From: Methanobacteriota archaeon
Lineage (GTDB): Archaea > Halobacteriota > Methanomicrobia > Methanomicrobiales > Methanoculleaceae
Length of the DNA: 5,638 bases
Direction of reading: 5' to 3'
NCBI GenBank assembly: GCA_023457135.1
Contig: JAEWMO010000059.1
Location: 1 to 5,638 of the forward strand
Of the stretch, positions 1 through 5,629 are shown piece after piece. The notes under the pieces were generated by a model that worked only from the letters and a program-made list of their open reading frames with translations, searched no databases and was not told the origin of the DNA. Both the position numbers and the translations under genes were made by a program. How positions within the stretch are numbered: position 1 is the first letter of the stretch; the number at the start of each line of letters is the position of its first letter.

Positions 1-22
1 GGTTGTTTCGAGAGAACAGAGA

Positions 23-94
<72 letters not shown>

Positions 95-200
95 GCCGTG
101 CTTCGGATACGGCTGGATGCGCTCTGCAGAGTTATCCCGCAAACCTTCCGCAAATGCTTCGCATCGTAGGAGCGAAGACATCAGGAAAGTTGCTTGAAGT
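95..200 (-). other. spacer between tRNA-Phe and tRNA-Thr
   Basis: This 106-bp spacer holds no gene I can support. It contains a perfect 10-bp palindrome, CTCTGCAGAG, at 122-131, a small possible hairpin (GCCGT at 95-99 with ACGGC at 109-113) directly against the 5' end of tRNA-Thr, and ATGC-TTC-GCAT at 153-163. No T-run of four or more follows tRNA-Phe on the minus strand and no box A precedes tRNA-Thr. This fits processing of a joint Phe-Thr precursor, though an unrecognised weak promoter is possible. Confidence 0.4.
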
Positions 201-273
201 GCCCCCGCCCGGATTTGAACCGGGGACAACCAGATCTTCAGTCTGGCGCTCTCCCAGTCTGAGCTACAGGGGC
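201..273 (-). tRNA. tRNA-Phe (anticodon GAA)
   Basis: On the minus strand this 73-nt stretch forms a full cloverleaf. The acceptor stem GCCCCTG pairs with CGGGGGC with one G-U pair, the D arm is GCTC...GAGC, the anticodon stem is CCAGA/TCTGG around CTGAAGA, and the T arm is CCCGG-TTCAAAT-CCGGG. The anticodon is GAA with G at position 37, the usual site of wyosine-type modification in archaeal tRNA-Phe (family knowledge). There is no intron and no encoded CCA. A TTTATTAG box A is centred about 33 nt upstream, consistent with a short 5' leader removed by RNase P. It is probably the first gene of a two-tRNA unit with tRNA-Thr. Confidence 0.97.
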
Positions 274-301
274 TCCTGCCTTACAATGTTGTCTGTTGTC
301 C

Positions 302-309
302 CTAATAAA
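302..309 (-). promoter_or_regulatory. box A promoter element for tRNA-Phe (and perhaps tRNA-Thr)
   Basis: The minus-strand reading is TTTATTAG, a good archaeal TATA (box A) match in GC-rich surroundings. Its centre is about 33 nt before the first tRNA-Phe base, so transcription would begin about 6-8 nt before the mature 5' end. The same core, TTTATTA, occurs upstream of metG. Confidence 0.6.
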
Positions 310-375
310 CTCTATGCCTCCGGGGTGTGCCGACCCTGTGCCGGGCGGCAGGACGAGCGGGCCCCAAAGCGCCTG

Positions 376-403
376 TTTATCACGTCGCAGGCCGATATAT
401 AAA
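376..403 (+). promoter_or_regulatory. two candidate TATA boxes for the DHH phosphoesterase gene
   Basis: TTTATCA (376-382) is centred 27 nt before the ATG at 406, so it would give a leaderless mRNA starting at that ATG. ATATATAAA (395-403) is the stronger TATA match but nearly touches the ATG. It would start transcription near 426 and exclude this ATG, leaving the in-frame ATG at 451 as the first start. Which element is used therefore decides the protein's N terminus. Neither ATG has a clear Shine-Dalgarno sequence. Confidence 0.5.
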
Positions 404-405
404 CA

Positions 406-1380
406 ATGGACCGGAGCGATAAGAAACCGGATGGCCGGGGCGCAAACCTGATGCAGGCGCTCTCCGGGCGGACGGAACACGTCGTGCACCTCACGCACAA
501 CGACCTCGATGCCGTCGGGAGCGACGCCATCCACCGGAGGAAATACGGAGAGGTCTTCACCGTCTGGTCTCCGGTCGGCAAGTTCCTCGCGAACTTTGAC
601 GCCGTGGCCGGCTCGCCGGGGCGGGGCGACCTCCTCAGCATATCGGATATCGGCTACCAGCAGGGCGTGGAGCAGCGGCTCGCCAAAGCGCGGTCGAACG
701 GGTGGCGGATCGAGTGGCGGGACCACCACCGCTGGAAGGACGAGGAAGTCCGGGCCGTCGAGAAGAAGACGAGCCTCCTCCGGGTCGATGTCTCTACCTG
801 CGCGACGGGGCTTGTCGCCCGCGACCTCGCCGGCGGCGATCCGGTGGCGGAGGAGATCGCGCGGGTCGTCTGCGACTACGACCTCTGGAAGCACCAGGAC
901 CCCCGCTCGAAGGTCCTCGGCCAGGTGGTGATGCAGAAGGGCTTCCGGGAGTACGTCCGGGACAACCTCGTTCAGGGCACGATCCTGGATGCGAAGATCG
1001 AGAGCGAGTACGAGCGGATCGTCCGGGAGATGGAACGGGATATCAAGAAGAGCCTCCGGCACACCACCATCATCGAGAACGGCCGTTACCGGATAGCCTT
1101 CGCACCCCTCTACGGCTACCCGAGCGAGACTGCCCACGCCATCCGCGACGAACTGAAGACCGATATCGAGGTGGTCGTCTCCGGAAACGGCCGGTTCTCC
1201 ATCCGCTCCGTCCCCCCGGTCAGCCACCTCATCGCCCGGGCCTTCTCCGGCGGCGGCCACCCCCACGCGTCGGGCGGTTCGTTTCAGTTCAGCCTCGTTG
1301 ACCGCCTCCTCTTCTGGCTCCTCAAGCGGAACCGGCACTACCGGCTCCTGGCGGAGGCCGCGGATTCTATCGCGGAATGA
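406..1380 (+). CDS. DHH/DHHA1-family phosphoesterase
   Basis: The 324-residue protein is a cytoplasmic metal-dependent phosphohydrolase of the DHH superfamily (RecJ, NrnA and relatives). These enzymes cleave phosphodiester bonds in single-stranded nucleic acids, short oligonucleotides or cyclic dinucleotides, usually with Mn2+. The DHH motifs are present in order: HNDLD (His31, Asp33, Asp35), SDIG (Asp81), the signature DHH at 106-108, and CDYD (Asp157/Asp159). The DHHA1 domain follows, with its glycine-rich substrate loop SGGGHPHASGG at 281-291. All expected metal ligands appear present, so it is probably active. At this length it is nearer NrnA-like or short archaeal DHH proteins than full RecJ; the substrate cannot be told from sequence. 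I took the ATG at 406, but Met16 (nt 451) is a real alternative because a strong TATA box sits at 395-403. The last 14 nt overlap the convergent downstream gene. Confidence 0.9.
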   Translation: MDRSDKKPDGRGANLMQALSGRTEHVVHLTHNDLDAVGSDAIHRRKYGEVFTVWSPVGKFLANFDAVAGSPGRGDLLSISDIGYQQGVEQRLAKARSNGWRIEWRDHHRWKDEEVRAVEKKTSLLRVDVSTCATGLVARDLAGGDPVAEEIARVVCDYDLWKHQDPRSKVLGQVVMQKGFREYVRDNLVQGTILDAKIESEYERIVREMERDIKKSLRHTTIIENGRYRIAFAPLYGYPSETAHAIRDELKTDIEVVVSGNGRFSIRSVPPVSHLIARAFSGGGHPHASGGSFQFSLVDRLLFWLLKRNRHYRLLAEAADSIAE

Positions 1381-2152
1381 ACGCCCGGTCGACGAGGCCT
1401 TTCCAGTACTCCGGGCAGTTCTCCTCACAGTAGCCGCCGACGCTGAGCATATCCGGGTCGGCGAATGCGGCGGCGGCCGCAAGGTCTTCCTCCTCCGGGT
1501 CGAGCAGGATAAGTTTCCTGACCCGGAACCGCTCCATCAGGTCCTCGGCCCGGCCGATCTCCTCTGCCGGGAGGATGAGTTCGCCCTGGTACTCGAGCAG
1601 GAGTTCGAGGTCGAACCCCCCCGGGCTCCGGGGGAAGAAGAGGATCTTTCTTGACGCAAGGGTCTCGAGTTCGATCGGGTCCGCCGTATCCGCGATAAGG
1701 ACGTGCCCCTGCACGCCCGCGTCCCGCATCTCCCGTGCGAGCCGGGCATATCCGGCGGCGATCGTCTCCGAGAACTCTTCATCGTCTCCCATGTAGCCGT
1801 CCCGGAATCCGAGCATGTGGGGGGCGGGGAGGGAGACCCGGGCCTCTTTCCGTCTCGCCCGGATGAACCGTGCGTCGGCGGCCACGGCCTCCGGGTCGGT
1901 CCCCGGCTCCCCGACGAGCACCCCGTCTTTCATGCCGACGAAGGCTTCCCGCCACCGCTCATCGTAGAAGAGGCCGCCCGCTGCCGGGAGAGCCACGCCC
2001 TCCTGGGCGTCGAGCGAGCGGCTGAGCCGGTAGGTCGTGAGGTCCGCCTCTTCACCCTTTACACTCTTCAGCCACTCCGCGAGTTCCGGAACCCCCGGCA
2101 TCCCGACCTCGGAGCCGAAGGACCGGACCGGTATCGTAATACGTCGTGCCAT
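1367..2152 (-). CDS. conserved-looking protein of unknown function, possible MetE/UroD-type barrel
   Basis: This is a 261-residue soluble, acidic protein with no signal peptide or membrane segment; I do not recognise its family. The reading is coding-like throughout and fills the space between its two neighbours exactly. By eye, parts recall the barrel of cobalamin-independent methionine synthase and uroporphyrinogen decarboxylase relatives. These parts are a segment around 43-72 with a YxxSRSLDAQ helix, SLPAPHMLGF at 107-116 (compare the LPGP strand of that fold), a helix and VLIAD strand at 151-155, and a C-terminal C-x3-C at 242-246. The HxC zinc pair of true MetE is not visible, so methionine synthase activity is not claimed. 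The gene is divergent from metG across 42 bp and overlaps the DHH gene end by 14 nt. The start at 2152 gives the longest reading. A possible CTTATCTA box lies about 38 nt upstream, overlapping the metG start. Confidence 0.75.
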   Translation of the reverse strand: MARRITIPVRSFGSEVGMPGVPELAEWLKSVKGEEADLTTYRLSRSLDAQEGVALPAAGGLFYDERWREAFVGMKDGVLVGEPGTDPEAVAADARFIRARRKEARVSLPAPHMLGFRDGYMGDDEEFSETIAAGYARLAREMRDAGVQGHVLIADTADPIELETLASRKILFFPRSPGGFDLELLLEYQGELILPAEEIGRAEDLMERFRVRKLILLDPEEEDLAAAAAFADPDMLSVGGYCEENCPEYWKGLVDRAFIPR

Positions 2153-2163
2153 GCGCTGGTATC

Positions 2164-2170
2164 TTTATTA
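2164..2170 (+). promoter_or_regulatory. box A promoter element for metG
   Basis: TTTATTA is centred 28 nt before the metG ATG in an otherwise GC-rich 42-bp divergent intergenic region. That spacing puts the start of transcription at or one or two bases before the ATG, so metG is probably leaderless. AAGG lies directly against the ATG, too close to work as a ribosome binding site. The opposite-strand gene must find its promoter in the same short region. Confidence 0.6.
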
Positions 2171-2194
2171 GCATCGCAACCAGAGTAGATAAGG

Positions 2195-4189
2195 ATGAGT
2201 GGTAAGCCGTTGCTGGTAACGTGCGGGCTCCCGTATACGAACGGTCCCTGCCATATCGGGCACCTGCGGACCTACGTGCCGGCGGACTTTTATGTCCGGT
2301 ATATGCGCCGGTCCGGGGAGGAGGTCGTCTTTGTCTGCGGTTCCGACAACCACGGAACGCCGATCGTGATCAGCGCCGAGCAGGAGGGCTCGACACCCCG
2401 CGCCCTCTCGGAGCGCTATCACGAGCACTTCTACGAGACGTTCCGGCGGATGGACGTCGTCTTCGACCGGTTCGGGATGACCGACGATGCCATGAACCAC
2501 GAGACCACCCGCTCGATCGTCGAGCGGCTCATCGCGAACGGCTATGTCTACTCCCAGACCGTCAGCCAGAGTTACTGCCCGCAGTGCGAGCGGTTCCTTC
2601 CCGACCGCTACGTGGAGGGTATCTGCCCCCACTGCGGGGCCGTCGCCCGGGGCGACGAGTGCGACCAGGGGTGCGGGCAGCATCTCGAGCCCGGCGAGAT
2701 CAAGGACGCGGTCTGCAAGGTCTGCGGCGGGAAGGCGGAGTACCGGGAGCAGGAGCACTACTTCTTCAAACTCTCGGCCTTCCGCGACTTCCTCCTTGAA
2801 TACCTCCCGGACCTCCGGGGCACCTCGACCGCCCGGAACTATGCCCTCGGCTGGGTGAAGGAGCTCCTCCACGACTGGTGCATCACCCGGACGCTCGACT
2901 GGGGTGTGAAGTTCCCCGGACGTGACGACCTCGTCGTCTACGTCTGGGTCGATGCCCCCATCGGCTACATATCGTTCACGAAGGAGTGGGCGGAGGCGGC
3001 GGGAGCCGACTGGAAGGACTACTGGTGCGGCGACGAGACAGGCGTCACGCACTTCATCGGCGGGGACATCATCTACCACCACTGCATCTTCTGGCCGGCC
3101 CTCCTCAAAGGAGCTGGCTACGGCCTCCCGCACGCGGTGGTCGCGAGCGGCATGGTCACGATCGAGGGCCGGAAGTTCTCGAAGTCCCGCGGCTACGTCG
3201 TCTGGACGAACGACGACTACCTCGACCAGGGCCTCCCGGCGGACTACCTCCGCTACTACCTCCTCTCCTACACGAACCATACGAAGGAGCTCGACTTCTC
3301 CTGGAAGGTCTACGCAGACCGCGTGAACAACGAGATCGTCGGGACGCTCGGGAACTTCATCTATCGGACGATGTACTTCGCCGAGAAGGAGTTTAACGGC
3401 GTGCCGGACCTGGCCCCGCGGCAGGTGGTCATCGACGAGATCGAGCGGTCGCTTTCCATCGTCGATGCCGGGATGCGGGACTACGACTTCAAGAACGCTG
3501 TCGACGCGATGATGGCGCTCGCGTCGTTCGGGAACTCCTACATCCAGAATAACGCTCCCTGGAAGCTGGTCAAGGAGGACCGGGCGGCGGCGGAGCAGGC
3601 GATCGCCGACTGCCTCCAGATCGTGAAGGCGCTCGCCCTCGTATTCCAGCCCCTGATGCCCGATTCGATGCAGCGGGCCTGGACGATGCTCGGCTACGCC
3701 GACGAGATTGCCGACCACCCGATCGCCGAGGCCACGACGCCGCTCGGTGCCCGTCCCCTGCCGAAGCCTTCCACTCTCTTTGCAAAGATCGAGAAGGAGC
3801 AGGTCGCCGAACTCGAGAAGACCCTCAACCTGCGGGTCGAGAAGGCAAAGGCGGCCGCCGAACCGAAGATGCCCACCGTCTCGATCGAGGAGTTCGGGAG
3901 CCTCGACCTCCGGACGGCGAAGGTGATCTCGGCCGAACCGATCAAGGGCTCGAAGAAACTCTACAAACTCATCGTCGACCTCGGCGGCGAGAGGCGCCAG
4001 GTCGTCAGCGGGATCGCCCAGTTCTATAAGCCCGAGGAACTCGTGGGCCAGGACGTGGCGATGATCGCAAACCTCGCCCCCGCAAAGATCCTCGGGGTCG
4101 AGAGCCGGGGGATGATCCTCGCCGCCGGCGACGAGGCCTCTCTCCTGGTCCCCCTCCGCCCGGTCAAGCCGGGGACGAAGGTCCGCTGA
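2195..4189 (+). CDS. metG: methionyl-tRNA synthetase with C-terminal tRNA-binding domain
   Basis: This cytoplasmic class I synthetase (664 residues) activates methionine with ATP and charges initiator and elongator tRNA-Met. The class I signatures are HIGH at 20-23 and KFSKS at 327-331, a normal variant of KMSKS. Between them lies the zinc-knuckle insert, with cysteine pairs at 128/131 and 144/147 and a second set at 156/160 and 174/177. The second knuckle has C-x3-C (CDQGC) in place of the usual C-x2-C. An alpha-helical anticodon-binding region follows the catalytic core (about 370-530). A Lys/Glu-rich linker leads to an EMAP-II/Arc1p-type OB-fold domain at about 560-664 (SLDLRTAKV, then SRGMILAA), which binds tRNA nonspecifically and supports dimerisation. 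Many archaea keep that domain as a separate gene; here it is fused. Length is typical of the fused form. The gene is probably leaderless and ends in a clear terminator that starts at its stop codon. Confidence 0.98.
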   Translation: MSGKPLLVTCGLPYTNGPCHIGHLRTYVPADFYVRYMRRSGEEVVFVCGSDNHGTPIVISAEQEGSTPRALSERYHEHFYETFRRMDVVFDRFGMTDDAMNHETTRSIVERLIANGYVYSQTVSQSYCPQCERFLPDRYVEGICPHCGAVARGDECDQGCGQHLEPGEIKDAVCKVCGGKAEYREQEHYFFKLSAFRDFLLEYLPDLRGTSTARNYALGWVKELLHDWCITRTLDWGVKFPGRDDLVVYVWVDAPIGYISFTKEWAEAAGADWKDYWCGDETGVTHFIGGDIIYHHCIFWPALLKGAGYGLPHAVVASGMVTIEGRKFSKSRGYVVWTNDDYLDQGLPADYLRYYLLSYTNHTKELDFSWKVYADRVNNEIVGTLGNFIYRTMYFAEKEFNGVPDLAPRQVVIDEIERSLSIVDAGMRDYDFKNAVDAMMALASFGNSYIQNNAPWKLVKEDRAAAEQAIADCLQIVKALALVFQPLMPDSMQRAWTMLGYADEIADHPIAEATTPLGARPLPKPSTLFAKIEKEQVAELEKTLNLRVEKAKAAAEPKMPTVSIEEFGSLDLRTAKVISAEPIKGSKKLYKLIVDLGGERRQVVSGIAQFYKPEELVGQDVAMIANLAPAKILGVESRGMILAAGDEASLLVPLRPVKPGTKVR

Positions 4190-4685
4190 CCGGGACGACC
4201 CGGTCAATCCTGTTTTTCATCGAGAACCGATCGTAGACGACGATCCGCCACTCCCCGCCGGGCGAGAACGGGCGGACGCCGGGGTGATAGGCGTCCGTAA
4301 AGACCATATCGGGCTCGTCGGTGATCCAGTAACCGGACGCTGCCGGGTCGTCTATGGGGAGATAAAAGATGTATGCAGCCCTTCCTTCTGCGAGGGTCGT
4401 GTTCCGGAGGATGGCGGTCTCCACGTTATGGAGAATCCCTTCAGGATCGGTGAGGTAGACCCGGCACTCCGTGAGGTTGATGCCGTCCCCGGTCATCCGT
4501 ATCACCGGTGTCCCGGCATAGCCGGCGACGGCCTCCACCGGGGAGGCGGAAGAGACCCCCGGGACCGTGAGCCCCGTACCCTCTCCCGGCGGGAGAATAA
4601 CCCCGGCGACGACGGTCATCATCACCGCGGCTATGATGATGGCACCGACCGTCGCCGTTCCTGTGGAGATGGGGCCCTGCTTCAC
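4164..4685 (-). CDS. small membrane-anchored, pilin-like secreted protein
   Basis: The 173-residue product begins MKQGPISTGTATVG and has one hydrophobic segment at about 13-31 (AIIIAAVMMTVVAGVIL), followed by an extracellular domain with two N-glycosylation sequons (NLT at 70-72, NTT at 95-97). This layout, plus a beta-rich body with VIRMTGDGINLTECRVYL and a C-terminal GGEWRIVVYDR, recalls archaeal type IV pilin-like secreted proteins. The N terminus does not give a clean class III prepilin cleavage motif, so it may be a simple signal-anchored surface protein. The start codon is GTG; an in-frame TAA at 4709-4707 and the lack of other usual start codons before it make this the only sensible start. 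A GGTGA (4703-4699) is 13 nt away, rather far, while a TATA box fits a leaderless start. Its 3' end overlaps metG by 26 nt and holds the metG terminator on the other strand. Confidence 0.75.
   Translation of the reverse strand: MKQGPISTGTATVGAIIIAAVMMTVVAGVILPPGEGTGLTVPGVSSASPVEAVAGYAGTPVIRMTGDGINLTECRVYLTDPEGILHNVETAILRNTTLAEGRAAYIFYLPIDDPAASGYWITDEPDMVFTDAYHPGVRPFSPGGEWRIVVYDRFSMKNRIDRVVPVSGPSSPA
4187..4217 (+). terminator. metG terminator: 8-bp hairpin plus T5
   Basis: TGACCGGG (4187-4194) pairs perfectly with CCCGGTCA (4199-4206) around the loop ACGA, and TTTTT follows at 4213-4217. The stem begins with the metG stop codon itself. Archaeal RNA polymerase terminates on T-runs, and the hairpin makes the case stronger. 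The whole element lies in the coding part of the opposing pilin-like gene (its last ~18 codons). Confidence 0.7.
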
Positions 4686-4706
4686 GAGCAGCCATTGGTC
4701 ACCACG

Positions 4707-4714
4707 TTATATTT
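4707..4714 (-). promoter_or_regulatory. TATA box of the pilin-like gene
   Basis: The minus strand reads AAATATAA, preceded by TTTC, centred about 25-26 nt before the GTG start at 4685. This is the spacing expected if transcription starts at the start codon. The element is nearly symmetrical and reads TTATATTT on the plus strand, so weak transcription into the fold-back element at 4770-5027 is also conceivable. Confidence 0.6.
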
Positions 4715-4730
4715 GAAACTATGGGTGGAG

Positions 4731-4748
4731 CGGGCCCTGAGGGACCCG
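4731..4748. other. small GC-rich hairpin
   Basis: CGGGCCC (4731-4737) pairs with GGG-A-CCCG (4741-4748) around the loop TGA, giving seven base pairs with one bulged A. It lies between the TATA box of the pilin-like gene and the large palindrome. No T-run follows on either strand, so I do not call it a terminator; its role is unknown. Confidence 0.4.
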
Positions 4749-4769
4749 ATACAGGTATTTCTCAAAACA

Positions 4770-5027
4770 GAGATCAAACTCTTGATCTCCTTACGAAGCC
4801 TGGCGGCTTCTCAAACTCCGGCCCAAAGAGCCATTGTCTTTCGCGGCTTCGCGCCTTCGCGTGAGTTAATCCGGGTGGATACCAACAGAGTCTCACGCGA
4901 AGCCGCGAAGAACGCGAAGTGCGACGGTTCGAAGCGCGACTGGCCGAAGGGCAGGAGCGTGAGCACCGAAGGTGCGAAAAACCGGAGCATGAGAAGCCAT
5001 CAGGCTTCGAAAGGAAGTCGATGGTTT
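4770..5027. repeat. two-tier imperfect palindrome (fold-back repeat or structured RNA)
   Basis: This fills most of the 416-bp gene-free stretch 4686-5101. The outer arms, 4776-4821 and 4982-5027, are 46 nt each and pair without a gap: 36 Watson-Crick pairs, 4 G-T pairs and 6 mismatches. Inside them lies a GC-rich hairpin (4840-4918). Each outer arm also has its own local hairpin, GAAGCC-TGGC-GGCTTC at 4795-4810 and GAAGCC-ATCA-GGCTTC at 4993-5008. GAGATCAA/TTGATCTC forms an 8-bp hairpin at 4770-4789, and GCACC-GAA-GGTGC another at 4963-4975. Thus either one long fold or a row of small hairpins can form. The plus strand is open for translation across it, but that reading has low-complexity basic content and no family resemblance, so I treat the region as non-coding. 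It may be a multicopy interspersed element, a MITE-like remnant, or a non-coding RNA gene. Confidence 0.7.
4840..4918. repeat. inner hairpin made of CGCGAAG-type units
   Basis: The right arm contains three adjoining units ending in CGCGAAG (4896-4902, 4904-4910, 4913-4919), and the left arm contains the complementary CTTCGCG form. Pairing runs 4855-4865 with 4892-4902 (11 bp), a C-C mismatch, 4847-4853 with 4904-4910 (7 bp), a small bulge, then 4840-4845 with 4913-4918 (6 bp): 24 bp in all around a 26-nt loop. From memory, related heptamer-like units (CGCAAAG and similar) occur as interspersed repeats in many bacteria and archaea; that link is inference. Confidence 0.7.
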
Positions 5028-5101
5028 AACCTTGTGAGGATGGTCTCAATGATTCTAGCGAAGTACCAGGTTTGAAAGAGCGAGGGAGTCAGTCCGGGCA
5101 T

Positions 5102-5404
5102 CTAGAGCCGGTCGAGCGCCTCTCTCCCGGTCATACCGACGGCAACGCCGCGTTCGCATGCATGTCTGTTCGCCCCTTTGATCTCGCCGCGGAGGAGGTC
5201 CTCGACGGTCTCGATCGAGGATGCGCCTCCTGCGGGTTTGACACGGGCCGCGGGGTATCCGAACTTCTCAAGTGCATCGACGTCGAACGCGCCGCAACCG
5301 ACCATGCCTGCATCGGTCACCACCGCCACGAGGTTTACCGGGCCGAGGGGGATGACGTATCCGTCGGCGTCTTTGCCGGTCAGCCTGACCGTTTCGTGCT
5401 TCAT
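5102..5404 (-). CDS. DUF1805 (YunC-like) protein
   Basis: This 100-residue soluble protein belongs to the DUF1805 family, typified by Bacillus YunC, whose biochemical role is not established to my knowledge. Family features visible are the strand NLVAVVTDAGMVGCGAFDV at 24-42 with the conserved CGA(L/F)D core (Cys37), the YPAARVKPAGG segment at 50-60, SIETVEDLL at 63-71, and the C-terminal GMTGREALDRL at 90-100, all close to what I recall of YunC. Its length is that of a complete single domain. The start ATG at 5404 gives a normal N terminus. No good Shine-Dalgarno sequence precedes it, but a weak TTGATAG lies 27 nt upstream. It is transcribed toward the fold-back element; a TTTTT on the minus strand at 4981-4977, after hairpin 5008-4993, could end its transcript. 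Confidence 0.88.
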   Translation of the reverse strand: MKHETVRLTGKDADGYVIPLGPVNLVAVVTDAGMVGCGAFDVDALEKFGYPAARVKPAGGASSIETVEDLLRGEIKGANRHACERGVAVGMTGREALDRL

Positions 5405-5427
5405 GTGATGTGGTTAGCCACCTACTG

Positions 5428-5434
5428 CTATCAA
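5428..5434 (-). promoter_or_regulatory. weak TATA-like element for the DUF1805 gene
   Basis: The minus strand reads TTGATAG, centred 27 nt before the ATG at 5404. The match to box A is poor, but the spacing equals that of the better elements upstream of metG and the pilin-like gene, and it is the only AT-rich patch at the right distance. Confidence 0.3.
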
Positions 5435-5512
5435 CCTCGCGCCTGGAGCCGGAGAGGTGCGTTCGTCAGCATGGCATGCGGCGAGGAGTTTCACTTACGG
5501 CAAATGGCTCTC

Positions 5513-5517
5513 AAAAA
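5513..5517 (-). terminator. T5 run after tRNA-Arg
   Basis: On the minus strand the tRNA-Arg gene is followed after five bases by TTTTT (CATTTTTGAG). Short T-runs placed just after tRNA genes are the usual archaeal termination signal. It separates the tRNA unit from the DUF1805 gene further along the same strand. Confidence 0.55.
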
Positions 5518-5522
5518 TGAAC

Positions 5523-5596
5523 GGGCCTGGAGGGATTCGAACCCCCGGCATCCGGGTTAGAAGCCCGGCGCTATGTCCTGGCTAAGCCACAGACCC
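5523..5596 (-). tRNA. tRNA-Arg (anticodon TCT)
   Basis: On the minus strand this 74-nt stretch folds completely. The acceptor stem GGGTCTG pairs with CAGGCCC with one G-U pair, the D arm is GCTTAG...ATAGC, the anticodon stem is CCGGG/CCCGG around CTTCTAA, and the T arm is GGGGG-TTCGAAT-CCCTC with one G-U pair. The anticodon TCT decodes AGA and AGG arginine codons. There is no intron and no encoded CCA. It has its own T-run terminator and a possible box A near the window edge, so it appears to be a single-gene unit. Confidence 0.97.
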
Positions 5597-5629
5597 CTGT
5601 GGTATACCCATACATTTTGGTTGTCCGGG

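Noticed and set aside
238..1482. A 414-codon minus-strand open frame opposite the DHH gene
   Set aside because: It runs through the tRNA-Phe gene and the antisense of clear DHH motifs, and its translation resembles no family.
2168..4207. A 679-codon open frame on the minus strand covering all of metG
   Set aside because: It mirrors the codon pattern of metG in GC-rich DNA, has a low-complexity Arg/Glu/Val/Leu-rich translation with no recognisable domain, and metG on the other strand is certain.
4770..5027. CRISPR array or insertion sequence as an explanation of the repeats
   Set aside because: There are no regularly spaced direct repeats with unique spacers, no transposase frame and no obvious target-site duplication beside the arms.
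4284..5075. A 263-codon plus-strand open frame across the pilin-like gene and the palindrome
   Set aside because: The first half is antisense to a better gene, and the second half is a translation of the repeat units (for example SREAAKNAK), typical of spurious frames over such repeats.
4686..5101. Riboswitch or T-box-like leader for the pilin-like gene
   Set aside because: The TATA box at 4707-4714 lies between the palindrome and the gene, so the structure would be outside the gene's transcript; no known aptamer core was recognised.
5072..5560. A 162-codon plus-strand open frame at the right end
   Set aside because: It is antisense to the DUF1805 gene and runs into the tRNA-Arg gene; its C terminus (RDSNPRHPG) is the familiar artefact of translating a tRNA T arm.
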